64,000 bases of DNA from Haloferula rosea (GCF_016595525.1 NZ_JAENII010000005.1:124001-188000); one strand, 5' to 3'. Positions 52,906 to 62,756 are shown, numbered from the stretch's first letter. Program-made: numbers and translations. Notes: generated by a model from the sequence alone, not told the origin.

Positions 52906-53778
52906 CTATTCGGGGGTCACGGTGACGCCGATTTCCAACTTCTGGGCGCCGCCTCCGTAGACCGTTCCCCGGATCGGGCAGATGTCGTGGTAGTCGCGAC
53001 CGCGGGCCACGCGGATGTGGTCGGTTTCAGGAATGGCGTCGTTGGTGGCGTCGAATTCCGCCCAGCCGAGCTCGGGGACGAACACCGCGATCCATGCATG
53101 CGAGGCGTCCGCACCGATCAAGCGGGGTTGTCCGGGAGGGGGTTCGGTGCGCAGGTAACCGGAGACGTAGCTGGCGGGCAGACCGATCGACCGGAGGCAA
53201 GAGATCTGGAAGTGGGCGAAGTCCTGGCAGACACCGGCGCGCTTCTCGAACACCTCCATGACCGGGGTGCTGACGGTGGTGGCGGATGGGTTGAACTCGA
53301 AGTCCGCGTGAATCCGGTGGGTCAAGTCGGTCACGCCCTCAAGGATGGGGGTTCCTGGACGGAACGACTTCAGGGTATAATCCGCGATGGTGGGATGCAC
53401 CGTGCAAAGCGGCGATGGCGAAACGAATTCGGCGGCTTCCAGTGAGCCAGGGTCGGAAGGTTGGAGCATCCGGTCGCGGACCGATTCCCAGGCCGGGGAA
53501 AGATTGAGACTCAGATCTCGTGGTGGCTCGATGAGGACCTTGCAGTAGCTGTCGACGACCAATTCTTGGTGGGGGGTGGTGAGCGAGAAGAAGTGGGTGA
53601 AGTTGTTGAAATAGTCGCTGTGATCGCTGAGGATGTCCGGTGCGGGATTCACCAGGATTCTCGATGATATCCGGCGCTGCAGCGGGGAGTCCGACGGGGT
53701 CAACCGGGCGAGGTGGTGGGAGTATGAGACGTGGTCTTCATACACGTATCGCGTCCGGTGATGAATGCTGTAGAGCAT
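52906..53778 (-). CDS. Transglutaminase-like cysteine protease family protein
   Basis: A 290-residue protein with the bacterial transglutaminase N-terminal beta domain (MLYSIHHRTRYVYEDHVSYSH, in parts) and a papain-like core. The catalytic triad is visible: Cys in AGVCQDFAHFQ, His in ASHAWIAVFVP and Asp in WAEFDATND. Such proteins occur next to circularly permuted ATP-grasp/alpha-E proteins and are predicted to cleave or ligate peptides made by them. It has no signal peptide and is probably cytoplasmic. It lies 9 bp after the ATP-grasp gene. Confidence 0.87.
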   Translation of the reverse strand: MLYSIHHRTRYVYEDHVSYSHHLARLTPSDSPLQRRISSRILVNPAPDILSDHSDYFNNFTHFFSLTTPHQELVVDSYCKVLIEPPRDLSLNLSPAWESVRDRMLQPSDPGSLEAAEFVSPSPLCTVHPTIADYTLKSFRPGTPILEGVTDLTHRIHADFEFNPSATTVSTPVMEVFEKRAGVCQDFAHFQISCLRSIGLPASYVSGYLRTEPPPGQPRLIGADASHAWIAVFVPELGWAEFDATNDAIPETDHIRVARGRDYHDICPIRGTVYGGGAQKLEIGVTVTPE

Positions 53779-53787
53779 GGGCGGAAA

Positions 53788-56325
53788 TCAGGAGCGGGTG
53801 AAGGTGACGTGCGTGAAGAACTCCCAGCCCAGTTGTTCGGCGACATGAGGCAGTTCCTTGCGGAGGCTCGCGACGAATCGATGGAGTTCCTTGATGGATG
53901 AAGCTTCCGACTTCTTGTCTCCGGACTGCAGGAACTCGGTTTCCAGATAGTGTTGGGCCTTCAGGATGGTCCGGTGGGGAGGCCGTCTCAGGGTGTTTTC
54001 CGACGAGCGGGGCAGTTGGTCGAAGTCGCGGTTGAGATCCGTAAGCTGATAGATCAGTCCGCGTGGGTTGGCCGGGTCGAACAGGATCAGGTCGAGGGCA
54101 GGAAGCGCCTGCGGGGCGCCTTGGTAGCGGAACCGGTAGGTCAGCGTGCAGTCGATCACCGAGAGGATGGCGTCCAAGGTGCTGGACGAGAGTTCTGGAT
54201 AGGTGGTCAGGGCATGGTCGACCATCGTGACGATCCACGAAGTGCGTTCGAGCTTCCTGCCGATATTGAGGAAATGCCAACCTTGGGTCCGCGTCAGGTT
54301 TTCCCGGCTGGTGCCGTTGAAGGCTGAGTGCAGCTGGATGGCCTGTTGGAGGGTGCTCCGGAACTCCGAGAGGGTCGTAGGAGGGGCATGGCGCCCGAGG
54401 TCATCGAGCAGGCAGATGATCCGCCATGTTTCATTCGACAGGCGTTCCCGGGACAGGGAGGCGAGATTCCGCAGTCGGTTGAGGTTGTCGGGCAGGGTGT
54501 CCAAGCCGCTGGAGGGTTCTCCGGGCCCGGAGTGGAAAAGCGGAACCAGGGCCTGGAAGATCTGTTCCCGATCGCTGGCCTGTTTGATGGCTTCGTGAAT
54601 CTCGGCGTTGAGGTAGTCGAGACTTTCGAGGGATTGCAGCAGGGCGTGGATGCCGGGGGGGAAGGTTTCGTCGGATTCGGCGATGAGCGACTGGACGATC
54701 TCCAGCAGGACCCGGGAGGCACACTCGGCCCGTTCCGAGTAGCGTCCGATCCACAGCATGTTGTCGGCCGCCCGGCTTGAAAGGATTTCCTGGCCGCGCC
54801 GGATGGTGAGACGCGATGGGAGGTTCGATGCTTGGAGGGCAGGTTTCGGATTCCTCGAAATCACCCACAGGTCCTTGCTGCACGAGCTTTCGTGAAGCGA
54901 CAGTCCGGGCAGGGTGTCCGCGGAGGCGGCGCTGCGGACCAGCCCACCGGGCATCACATGGTAGTCGGATCCGTCCGAAAAGAGGATCATCCGGATCGCC
55001 ACGGGTCGGGCTTCGAGGCCTTGGCCGTTCCAGCAGGGTGCGCAGGAGAATGGCATCTCCTGCTGGATGACGTGCCGACCCGGTTGGCGGGCGATCTCCT
55101 GATTGAGTTCCTCCAACTGCGTGGGGGTGAGGTCCCGGGTCAGACGGGGGCGGAAGAGGTTTCGCGTGAAGGCGCTCTTGACGACGGCAGCCGGGTCGCC
55201 CGGCCGGATCGGATCCGACGGTTGACCTGTCCACCGGGTGTTGATGGACGGGATGAGGAGTTCCTCGCCGAGCAGGTCGCGCGAGATCTGCGGCAGGTAG
55301 GGAAGGAATGCGGGAGCCTCGGCGATGCCGGTGCCGGGCGGGTTGATCACCACGACCGAACCGGAGCGCATCGCCTGGAAGAGGCCGGGGATGCCATGGT
55401 TTCCCTGGCTGGGTGACTCGAGCGGGTCCGCTTCGTTCTCTGCCACCCTGCGGATGAGCACGTGGACGGGGCGGAGTCCGCTGACGGTCTTCAGGTAGAG
55501 CCTGTCGTTGCGGACCGTGAGCTCTTCGCCGATGGCCAGATTGATGCCGAGGTATCTGGAGAGGTAGGCATCCTCGAAGTAGGTCGGGTCGCCGGTGCCG
55601 GGCGAGAGCATGACGACATGCGGCGACTCGATGGCGGCGGGGGCCCTCTCGAACAAGGATTCCCGCAGCTTCTGGAAGTACGATGCAAGCCGTAGAAGGT
55701 GGAGCCGTTTGGTGGCCCCGGGAAAGACGTTGTTCAGGATGATCCGGTTCTCCAGCGCGAATCCCGCACCATTCGGGGTCTCGGTCCGGTCGGCGACGAC
55801 TGTCCAGGAGCCGTCGGGGCTCCTCGCCAGATCGAGGGCGTAGAGGGAGAGCAGCGGCCCATTCGTCTCGGGGAGATTGCGGAGCGAGTGCTGGTAGTTC
55901 GGTTGGGAAAAGAGAAGAGCGGGCGGAATGGTTCCGTTCTGCAGCAGCTTGCGTGGGCCGTAGCAGTCGCGAAGAATCCCGTCCCAGAGTCGCGCGCGCT
56001 GGATGGCTGCGGTGCTCAGGCTTTCCCACTCGGCCTCGTCGAGGGCCAGCGGGATGGGGTCGAGCGCCCACCGTCGATCGCTGCTCGATTCACTCGAGAG
56101 CAGGTTGTAGGCGATACCATTCTCGTGAAGGAGGTCCTGACCACGCTTCCACGCGGTTTGGATGCCTTCGGATCCGAGGGGATTGAGTTCCGAGAAGACG
56201 GACTTCCAGGCACTTGAGTGGATCTCATCGAACCGGCCGGCCATGGGACGGTAGGATGAGAGCAGGGCAGCCGCGGGGTTCGGCGGCGGGCCGGATGACT
56301 GGGTCTGGCGCATTTCCGGGTACAT
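53788..56325 (-). CDS. Circularly permuted ATP-grasp ligase fused to alpha-E domain
   Basis: This is an 845-residue fusion. Residues 1-500 are a circularly permuted ATP-grasp type 2 domain: RYLGINLAIGEELTVRNDRLYL with LRPVHVLIRRV, VINPPGTGIAEAPAFLPYLP, and VIQQEMPFSCAPCW. Residues from about 530 to the end are the all-helical alpha-E domain, starting LSSRAADNMLWIGRYSERAE. In most genomes the two are adjacent genes or a fusion, linked to transglutaminase genes, and are predicted to synthesise or tag small peptides. The product is unknown. It lies between the two transglutaminase genes of the trio with short gaps. Confidence 0.88.
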   Translation of the reverse strand: MYPEMRQTQSSGPPPNPAAALLSSYRPMAGRFDEIHSSAWKSVFSELNPLGSEGIQTAWKRGQDLLHENGIAYNLLSSESSSDRRWALDPIPLALDEAEWESLSTAAIQRARLWDGILRDCYGPRKLLQNGTIPPALLFSQPNYQHSLRNLPETNGPLLSLYALDLARSPDGSWTVVADRTETPNGAGFALENRIILNNVFPGATKRLHLLRLASYFQKLRESLFERAPAAIESPHVVMLSPGTGDPTYFEDAYLSRYLGINLAIGEELTVRNDRLYLKTVSGLRPVHVLIRRVAENEADPLESPSQGNHGIPGLFQAMRSGSVVVINPPGTGIAEAPAFLPYLPQISRDLLGEELLIPSINTRWTGQPSDPIRPGDPAAVVKSAFTRNLFRPRLTRDLTPTQLEELNQEIARQPGRHVIQQEMPFSCAPCWNGQGLEARPVAIRMILFSDGSDYHVMPGGLVRSAASADTLPGLSLHESSCSKDLWVISRNPKPALQASNLPSRLTIRRGQEILSSRAADNMLWIGRYSERAECASRVLLEIVQSLIAESDETFPPGIHALLQSLESLDYLNAEIHEAIKQASDREQIFQALVPLFHSGPGEPSSGLDTLPDNLNRLRNLASLSRERLSNETWRIICLLDDLGRHAPPTTLSEFRSTLQQAIQLHSAFNGTSRENLTRTQGWHFLNIGRKLERTSWIVTMVDHALTTYPELSSSTLDAILSVIDCTLTYRFRYQGAPQALPALDLILFDPANPRGLIYQLTDLNRDFDQLPRSSENTLRRPPHRTILKAQHYLETEFLQSGDKKSEASSIKELHRFVASLRKELPHVAEQLGWEFFTHVTFTRS

Positions 56326-56368
56326 CGATGTGCAATGACTCCCGTAGAGGTCCCGGGGCGGCGGGACT

Positions 56369-59300
56369 CTAGTGGCTGAATCGCTGCAGGTCTAGGGTCA
56401 TCGGGTAGTCTTTGCTGGGAACCGCAGGCAGGGGTTCGATGCGTCCCGGCGTGCGGTTCAGAACGGTGAATCGTGAACGACGACGGCTCTCGGCGACGAA
56501 GGCGTTCAATGGGAAGTCCTCGAAGGATCGGCCGCCCGGGTGGGTGACGTGGTATTGGCAGCCGCCGACGGATCGCTGGTTCCATGAATCGACGAGGTCG
56601 AAGGTGAGTGGCGAGTCGATCGGCTTGGTCGGGTGGAGGGCGGAGTAGGGTGCCCATGCCCGGAAGCGGATGCCGGCGACAAACTCGCCCTGCCTGCCGG
56701 TCGGATGAAGCGGGACGCTGTGCCCGTTGCAGCACAGGATGTGGCGGGAATCGGTCAGGCCCTGCAGCTTGACCTGCACCCGCTCGACGGATGAGTCGAC
56801 GTAGCGGGATGTTCCCCCGCTTCCCTGTTCCTCTCCGAGGACGTGCCATGGCTCGATGGCCTGCCGGAGTTCGAGGTGGAGGTTGCGGGTCTCCAGCTCG
56901 CCGATCAGGGGGAAGCGGAATTCATGGTGGGGCTCGAACCAGGCCGGGTCGAATGCCATGCCGTGTTCGTTGAGGTCGGTGATGATCTCGTTGAGGTCAT
57001 CCTTGATGAAATGGGGAAGCATCCAGCGGTCGTGGATGGAGGTGCCCCAGCGGACGAGCTTCTGGGTGCACGGTTCATCCCAGAATCGCGCGATGAGTCC
57101 CCGGATGAGCAGTTGTTGCGCGAGCGACATGTCGGCGTGGGGCGGCATTTCGAATCCGCGCAATTCGACGAGACCGAGACGACCGGTCGAGCTGTCGGGA
57201 CTGAACAGCTTGTCGATGCACAGCTCCACCCGGTGGGTGTTCCCGGTGAGGTCGACCATGTGGTTGCGCAGGACGCGGTCGATGATCCACTGCGTGTTCT
57301 CACGGGTGGTGTCGCCCTTCGGCACTGCATCGAGGGCGGTCTCCAGTTCGTAGAGCGTCTCGTTGCGGCTTTCATCGAGGCGGGGTGCCTGTGAGGTGGG
57401 GCCGATGAAGAGTCCGGAAAAGAGGTAGGAGAGGGAAGGGTGGTTGTTGAAGGTGCGGATCAGGGATGGGAGGAGATCGGGACGACGGAGGAAGGGGGAC
57501 TCGAGCGGAGTCGAGCCGCCGACCACGATGTGGTTTCCGCCGCCGGTGCCGGAGTGGCGTCCATCCTGCATGAACTTCTCCGTGCCGAGTCCGATGCTAC
57601 GGGCTTCCTCGTAGATGGCGCGGGTGCGGGAGGTGAGTTGGTTCCAATCCGATGATGGGTGGATGTTCACTTCGATGACGCCGGGGTCCGGTGTCACTGA
57701 GAACGAGGCGATCCGTGGGTCGGACGGTGGCTTGTAGCCCTCGATGCGGACCGGGGTGCCGAGGGACTTGGCGGATTCCTCGATGGCGGAGATGAGTTCC
57801 AGATAGTGGTCCGCCTTGACCAGGGGTGGCATGAAGACGTGGAGTCTTCCGTCGCGTGGTTCGACGCAGAGGCCGGTGCGGATCCGGCCTGAGGCGGATT
57901 CGCCGGGCTGCGGCTCGGCCAGGGCGTCGAGCTGTTGCTTGGAAATCGGGCGGTCACCGGGGCGGTCTCCGGCCTCGTGACCGGGGCTCTGTCCGCGAAC
58001 CTGGGTGGAGTGGGTGCCCGTGCGACGGTGGGCCCCGGGTGGAAGGATGCGGTTTTCCGGGAATGGCTCGCGCGGGATGGCGGGATCGTAGGGTTCGAGG
58101 ATGGGCTGGTCGGAGCGCTCGGCCCATGGGAGCCCGTCGATCGGAAGCCGGTAGCCCATCGGGTGGTTTCCGGGCGCCAGATAGAACTCCTCGTCGCGGG
58201 TGAACCACGGGCCGGTGAGCCATTCGTCCGGATGCGTTCCACGGGCGAGCGGAAGGAGGTAGCCGACCGCGGTGCCCAGCCCTTGATCGAAGACCTTGGC
58301 GATGGTTTTCCGTTCGAGTTCGTCATCGAGCCTCGGGTCGTCGACACTGACATTCATCGGCAGGCGACGTTCCTTCCACATGTAGTAGAAGATGTCTTCA
58401 TAGGCGGCCCGGATGTGGTCGGTTGGGAGATCGAGGTTGGCCGCGAGTTCCTTGGCGAAGGCCTCCGCTTCGGCGGCGCCGAAGCCATAGTTCACCCGGT
58501 GGTTGGCAATGAGGTCGAGGTCGTTCCAGATGGGAATACCATCCGTCCGCCAGTAGGATGAATACGCCCAGCGAGGGAGGGGTTCACCCGGATACCATTT
58601 TCCCTGGCCGTGATGGAGAAAACCTCCAGGGGAGAACTTGTGGTGCAGTCTTCTGAGGAGTTGGTCGGCGTAGAGTTCTTTGGTCGGCCCCAGGGCATCG
58701 GTGTTCCATTCATCCGCATCCATGTCGGTGGCGGAAACGAAGGTGGGTTCACCTCCCATGGTGAGGCGGATGTCCGACTTGCGCAGGCGTTTGTCGATGG
58801 AGTGGCCGAGTCGGTCGATTTCCTCGGTCTGCTCTTCCGTGTAGGGCAGGGTGACGCGCGGGGTCTCCCGCACGCGGCGGACATGCATGTCGAACTCGAA
58901 CTTGGTCTTGATCTTCTCCTGGGTCATCAGCGAGCCGCTGACCGGGGCGGAGTTCGAGTAGTGGGCGGTGGCGCTCAGTGGGATATGGCCTTCGCCGGTG
59001 AGGAGACCGGAGGTGGGGTCGAGCCCGACCCATCCCGCGCCGGGCAGATAGACCTCGGCCCAGGCATGCAGGTCGGTAAAGTCGTCGGACGGGCCTTCCG
59101 GACCTTCATCGATGGGTTTCTGGTCGGCTTTGAGCTGGATCAGGTATCCCGAGCAGAAGCGGGCGGCGATGCCGAAGCTGCGCATCACCTGGACCAGCAA
59201 CCAAGCGGAGTCGCGGCACGACCCGGAGCCCAGCTCGAGGGTCTGTTCCGGTGACTGGACGCCCGGCTCCATGCGGATCTTGTAGCTCACGGCGTTGCCG

Positions 59301-59758
59301 ACGGCCTGGTTGATGGCGACGAGAAAGTCATTCGTCGGCATCTCCTGCTTGGCGGGCAGGGATTCGAAGAATTTCCGGTAGCGTGGACCGTTGACCGTCT
59401 TGCGGAAGAATGGGGCGAGGTCGTCCTCGATCTCCTCGGGATAGGTGAAGGGCACCTTCTCGGCGTAGTCCTCGAGGAAGAAATCGAAGGGGTTGATCGT
59501 GGCAAGGTCGGCGATGAGGTCGACCTCGAACGAGAACTCGGTCACGGGCTCGGGGAAGACGATCCTTGCAAGGAAGTTGCCGTGGGGGTCCTGCTGCCAG
59601 TTGATGAAGTGCTTCTCCGGCGTGATCTTCAGCGAGTAGGCGGGTACGGCAGTGCGCGAGTGGGCCGCGGGCCGGAGCCGGATCGTTTGCGGGCCGAGCT
59701 GGACGGGCTTGGCGTATTGATAGGAGGTCCGGTGATGAAGCGAGCAGTGGATGGCCAT
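56369..59758 (-). CDS. Transglutaminase-DUF2126 protein
   Basis: This is a 1129-residue protein. Residues 1-290 are a transglutaminase domain: Cys in ELGSGSCRDSAWLLVQVMR, His in DLHAWAEVYLPGAG and Asp in WVGLDPTSG. Residues 310-1129 are DUF2126, beginning RLTMGGEPTFVSATDMDADE and including ELRGFEMPPHADMSLAQQLL and SGTGGGNHIVVGG. DUF2126 resembles amidoligase/glutamine-synthetase-like ATP-using folds according to published domain analysis. It is the first gene of the trio with the ATP-grasp/alpha-E and second transglutaminase genes. AGGAG lies about 13 bases before the ATG, inside a small inverted repeat. Confidence 0.9.
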   Translation of the reverse strand: MAIHCSLHHRTSYQYAKPVQLGPQTIRLRPAAHSRTAVPAYSLKITPEKHFINWQQDPHGNFLARIVFPEPVTEFSFEVDLIADLATINPFDFFLEDYAEKVPFTYPEEIEDDLAPFFRKTVNGPRYRKFFESLPAKQEMPTNDFLVAINQAVGNAVSYKIRMEPGVQSPEQTLELGSGSCRDSAWLLVQVMRSFGIAARFCSGYLIQLKADQKPIDEGPEGPSDDFTDLHAWAEVYLPGAGWVGLDPTSGLLTGEGHIPLSATAHYSNSAPVSGSLMTQEKIKTKFEFDMHVRRVRETPRVTLPYTEEQTEEIDRLGHSIDKRLRKSDIRLTMGGEPTFVSATDMDADEWNTDALGPTKELYADQLLRRLHHKFSPGGFLHHGQGKWYPGEPLPRWAYSSYWRTDGIPIWNDLDLIANHRVNYGFGAAEAEAFAKELAANLDLPTDHIRAAYEDIFYYMWKERRLPMNVSVDDPRLDDELERKTIAKVFDQGLGTAVGYLLPLARGTHPDEWLTGPWFTRDEEFYLAPGNHPMGYRLPIDGLPWAERSDQPILEPYDPAIPREPFPENRILPPGAHRRTGTHSTQVRGQSPGHEAGDRPGDRPISKQQLDALAEPQPGESASGRIRTGLCVEPRDGRLHVFMPPLVKADHYLELISAIEESAKSLGTPVRIEGYKPPSDPRIASFSVTPDPGVIEVNIHPSSDWNQLTSRTRAIYEEARSIGLGTEKFMQDGRHSGTGGGNHIVVGGSTPLESPFLRRPDLLPSLIRTFNNHPSLSYLFSGLFIGPTSQAPRLDESRNETLYELETALDAVPKGDTTRENTQWIIDRVLRNHMVDLTGNTHRVELCIDKLFSPDSSTGRLGLVELRGFEMPPHADMSLAQQLLIRGLIARFWDEPCTQKLVRWGTSIHDRWMLPHFIKDDLNEIITDLNEHGMAFDPAWFEPHHEFRFPLIGELETRNLHLELRQAIEPWHVLGEEQGSGGTSRYVDSSVERVQVKLQGLTDSRHILCCNGHSVPLHPTGRQGEFVAGIRFRAWAPYSALHPTKPIDSPLTFDLVDSWNQRSVGGCQYHVTHPGGRSFEDFPLNAFVAESRRRSRFTVLNRTPGRIEPLPAVPSKDYPMTLDLQRFSH

Positions 59759-59920
59759 GGGAGTGCGTCACTCCTAAGCTGGATTCGGGCCGAAATAGCA
59801 AGAAGCAGTATGGAAAAGTCTTCGTCCGGGTTCGTTGATCCGAGTGTGATGAGTCGAGTTGATGCCAGTAAGATCGTTGGTATGAGTTGGGCTCATTCTG
59901 GAGGGAGTGCGACCGCCGTG

Positions 59921-59957
59921 GACGCAAAACGGTCCGACCAGGAGCTGGTCGGACCGT
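59921..59957 (-). terminator. Intrinsic terminator of nrtA
   Basis: ACGGTCCGACCA and TGGTCGGACCGT form a perfect 12-bp stem with a 5-base loop. On the minus strand it is followed by GTTTTGCG. It lies 33 bp after the nrtA stop and separates nrtA from the transglutaminase cluster. Confidence 0.85.
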
Positions 59958-59989
59958 GAAAGGATGGGGGGCGATCCCGGATCGAGGAA

Positions 59990-61333
59990 TCACTCCGGAT
60001 CCTTGTTCCCGATCTTGTGGCTGTTCAGATACTTGATCGGCTCCTTGCCGTCGTATTCCACGCCATCGATGAAGTCCTTGGTCGCCGGTTTGAAGCCGTC
60101 GGTCTCCCATGGGATGTCTTCCTTTTGGATCTTTTCTTCCTCAAGGAGCATCTTGGCGGCCGCGAGGTAGATGTCGGGCTTGTAGACTTCCTTGGCGGTT
60201 TCGAGATACCAGTCCTTGCTCTTGGCCTCGGTGATCTGGCCCCAGCGGCGCATTTGGGTCAGGAACCAGATGCCGTCGGAGTACCAGGGGTAGGTGCACT
60301 GGTGCTTAAAGAAGACGTTGAAGTCAGGCATGGTCCGCTTGTCGGTTTTCTGGAAAAGGAAGTAGCCGGTCATCGAGTTCTTGATGACGTCATAGTCGGC
60401 TCCAACGTAGTCCGGGCGGGAGAGGATGCGTGCGGCTTCCTCGCGGTTGACGAGTTCGCCGGCCTCATTGGTTTCGTCGAGCCATTGGCCGGCGAGGATG
60501 AGTGCTTTGGTGACGGCGAGGTAGGTCTGGGGGTTCTCGTCCGCCCATTCCTTGCTCACGCCGAAGACCTTTTCGGGGTTGTTCTTCCAGATGTCGTAGT
60601 TGGTGGTCACCGGGACACCGATGCCCTTGGCGACGGCCTGTTGGTTCCATGGTTCACCCACGCAGTAGCCCTGGATGTTGCCGGCTTCGAGAGTGGCGGG
60701 CATCATGGGTGGAGGGGTGACGGAGAGCTCGACTTCGGCATCGGTACGGCCACCGATGTCGGTCTTGGTATACATGCCGGGATGGATGCCAGCGGCAGCA
60801 AGCCAGTAGCGGATCTCGTAGTTATGGGTCGAGGTGGGGAACACCATGCCCATTTGAAGTTTCTCGCCGTCCTCGAGTTTCTCCTCGACGATGGGCTTCA
60901 GTGAGTCGGCAGTGATTGGATGGGGAGGCGTCGGGGAGTCGAGCTTCGCGTCGTTCTCCTGCATCTGGCTCCAGATGTCATTGGATACGGTGATGCCGTT
61001 GCCGTTCAGGTCCATGGTGAAGGCCGTGATGATGTGGGCCTTGGTCCCGAATCCGATGGTGGCGGCGATGGGCTGCCCGGAGAGCATGTGGGCGCCATCG
61101 AGTTCGCCGGAGATGACATTGTCGAGCAGGGTCTTCCAGTTGGGCTGGGCGATGACCTCGACCTGCAGGCCTTCATCCTCGAAGAAGCCTTTCTCCTTGG
61201 CGATGACGATGGGGGCGCAGTCGGTAAGCTTGATGAAGCCGAACTTCAGTTCGTCCTTTTCGACATCGAGTTGGTCGGCGTGGCAGAGGCCGACGGCGAC
61301 GCTGGTGGCAAGTATGGTGTGCTTGAGTTGCAT
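59990..61333 (-). CDS. nrtA: Nitrate ABC transporter substrate-binding protein
   Basis: NrtA captures nitrate or nitrite in the periplasm for NrtBCD. The 447-residue protein has a Sec-type signal ([19 protein letters not shown]), then [66 protein letters not shown] and [18 protein letters not shown], all landmarks of the NrtA/CmpA family. ATG 61333 is chosen because it starts the signal peptide. The gene is separated from nrtBCD by the TauE and transglutaminase genes and has its own terminator. A stretched operator-like dyad lies 67 bp upstream. Confidence 0.93.
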   Translation of the reverse strand: MQLKHTILATSVAVGLCHADQLDVEKDELKFGFIKLTDCAPIVIAKEKGFFEDEGLQVEVIAQPNWKTLLDNVISGELDGAHMLSGQPIAATIGFGTKAHIITAFTMDLNGNGITVSNDIWSQMQENDAKLDSPTPPHPITADSLKPIVEEKLEDGEKLQMGMVFPTSTHNYEIRYWLAAAGIHPGMYTKTDIGGRTDAEVELSVTPPPMMPATLEAGNIQGYCVGEPWNQQAVAKGIGVPVTTNYDIWKNNPEKVFGVSKEWADENPQTYLAVTKALILAGQWLDETNEAGELVNREEAARILSRPDYVGADYDVIKNSMTGYFLFQKTDKRTMPDFNVFFKHQCTYPWYSDGIWFLTQMRRWGQITEAKSKDWYLETAKEVYKPDIYLAAAKMLLEEEKIQKEDIPWETDGFKPATKDFIDGVEYDGKEPIKYLNSHKIGNKDPE

Positions 61334-61724
61334 GGTTGGATGTGAGTGTTCGTTCCGTCTCCCATCGAGCGGATGGCATGCCATGTCTTGTCCTGGCTCA
61401 TGAACGACGAAGCTGGATTTTCATCGCCCGGGTGAATGCTGCTAATGGTAGCGAAAGCAACTGGTTCCCAGTGTGGCGCGAGCGGGTGGATCCGGTCCGT
61501 TGAGAGGATGAATGGTCGGATTGCCCGGTGGTCATGAGTGAATGGCATCGACTGTTGCGCTCGTGATCCGTCCTGCTCATGGCACGGGTGCGGCTCTCCT
61601 GTCGAAACGCTGGGGTAAGAGATGCCGTCCCACTCGCGGGCCTGGGGATCTGCGACGGAGATAGCCTACGTGTTCCGCTTGTCCCGCCGGTTTCTTACTG
61701 GCTTGAGTGCCTGAATCGGCCGCC
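61334..61724. other. 391-bp spacer between nrtA and the NasS-like gene
   Basis: No protein gene or known RNA is recognisable here. It should contain the nrtA promoter. Three signals stand out: the 12-bp palindrome ATGGCATGCCAT (61373-61384), the stretched dyad ATGAA-N15-TTCAT (61400-61424), and the everted pair TTCAT/GTGAA just after it. I tried to recognise a riboswitch or tRNA in the GC-rich part (61560-61720) and could not. Confidence 0.45.
61400..61424. promoter_or_regulatory. Operator-like dyad with ten extra bases upstream of nrtA
   Basis: ATGAA and TTCAT are separated by 15 bases instead of 5, exactly one helical turn more than in the three exact copies. It starts 67 bp before nrtA, the same distance as for nrtB and moeA. 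This is suggestive but weaker than the exact copies. Confidence 0.35.
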
Positions 61725-62756
61725 TCAGGCCGGGAGGAGCATCTTTTCCGAAGCGCGGAAGAGGTCCTGCCTGTAAAGGCGGGTGAGGGGAGGTGAGGTG
61801 GTCTCCGGAAGGAGTCCGGTGCCGCGCATGCCGGCAAGGAACCAGGATGCCTTTTCGGCGGTGGGTTGATTCAGGTCGTTGCCGTAGAAGAGGTGGAAGT
61901 CGCTGGCGTCGAGGTTGCCCCTGCCACTGACGAACGAGGGACCGAGGCTATTGAAAAGGGTGGCTTCCGAACAGCCGGTGTATTCCGGGCGGGCGAGGAT
62001 GGACACCAGTTCATCGCGGAAATCCGGTTGCTGGCAGAGACGGCAGGCGTGCAGGAGTGCGGCGCCCATGGCGATCACGTCGTCCCGCTGTTCGTTCACC
62101 AGTTGTCCATCGACGATGAGGATTTTTTCGGGGTGGCCTGTCGACAGTTCCGAGGACGTCGCGGGGCACCAGCCGTAGTTCTTGAGGATCGATTCTGAAT
62201 TCCATGGCTCGCCGACGCAGTAGCCATCGATATGGCTCGCGGCCAGACTGGCGGGCATCAGCGGTGGCGGGAGGAAGACGATCTCCACATCGCGGCCCGG
62301 CTCGACGCCATGGCGGCGTAGCCATGAGTGGAGGAGGATGTGGTGCGAGGAGTAGCGGTGGGCGGCGGCGAGGGTGAGCGGTCGTTGCTTCTTCCACCGG
62401 TGTTTGATGAAGGGGGCGAGGCCGGATCCGTCTCCGATGCTGTCTGCAGGCAGATCATTTGACAGGGTGATCGCATTCCCGTGGGCGCTCATGACCAATG
62501 GTACCGAGATCTCCCGGCGGAGTTTGGTGAGACCCATGGAGAGGTAAAAGGCGATGCCGGCGATGGACTGGGCGGCGTCGAGTTCGCCATAGAAGAGCAT
62601 GTCCCGAATGGTTGCCCATCCAGGTTGTTTGGAGAGGGTGACGGATACCCCGTAGGAGCGGAAGAGTCCGAGTTCCTTGGCTACGGCAACCGGCGCACAA
62701 TCATTGAGAGGAACGAATCCAAGTCGAATGGATGAGCGCGAGTCGGTATGTGCCAT
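61725..62756 (-). CDS. nasS: NrtA-family protein without signal peptide, NasS-like nitrate sensor candidate
   Basis: A 343-residue protein of the NrtA/CmpA/NasS family: RLGFVPLNDCAPVAVAKELG at the N-terminus, FYGELDAAQSIAGIAFYLS, SAHGNAITLSND and [20 protein letters not shown]. It lacks an export signal and is 100 residues shorter than NrtA, as is NasS, the cytosolic nitrate/nitrite sensor that holds the antiterminator NasT. No NasT (ANTAR) gene is present in the window. Its divergent neighbour is a LysR regulator, and the shared 87-bp spacer has an exact operator. It could instead act on the NrtC ATPase, which lacks its usual NrtA-like domain. Confidence 0.75.
   Translation of the reverse strand: MAHTDSRSSIRLGFVPLNDCAPVAVAKELGLFRSYGVSVTLSKQPGWATIRDMLFYGELDAAQSIAGIAFYLSMGLTKLRREISVPLVMSAHGNAITLSNDLPADSIGDGSGLAPFIKHRWKKQRPLTLAAAHRYSSHHILLHSWLRRHGVEPGRDVEIVFLPPPLMPASLAASHIDGYCVGEPWNSESILKNYGWCPATSSELSTGHPEKILIVDGQLVNEQRDDVIAMGAALLHACRLCQQPDFRDELVSILARPEYTGCSEATLFNSLGPSFVSGRGNLDASDFHLFYGNDLNQPTAEKASWFLAGMRGTGLLPETTSPPLTRLYRQDLFRASEKMLLPA

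Noticed and set aside
59764-59778. A hairpin (GGAGT/ACTCC) covering the ribosome-binding site of the DUF2126 gene as a translational switch
   Set aside because: The stem is only five base pairs and unsupported by any second conserved element; chance is a sufficient explanation.
61560-61724. A cobalamin riboswitch or a tRNA in the nrtA upstream spacer
   Set aside because: I could not align the conserved B12-box or any cloverleaf; the GC-rich words do not fit the invariant positions.
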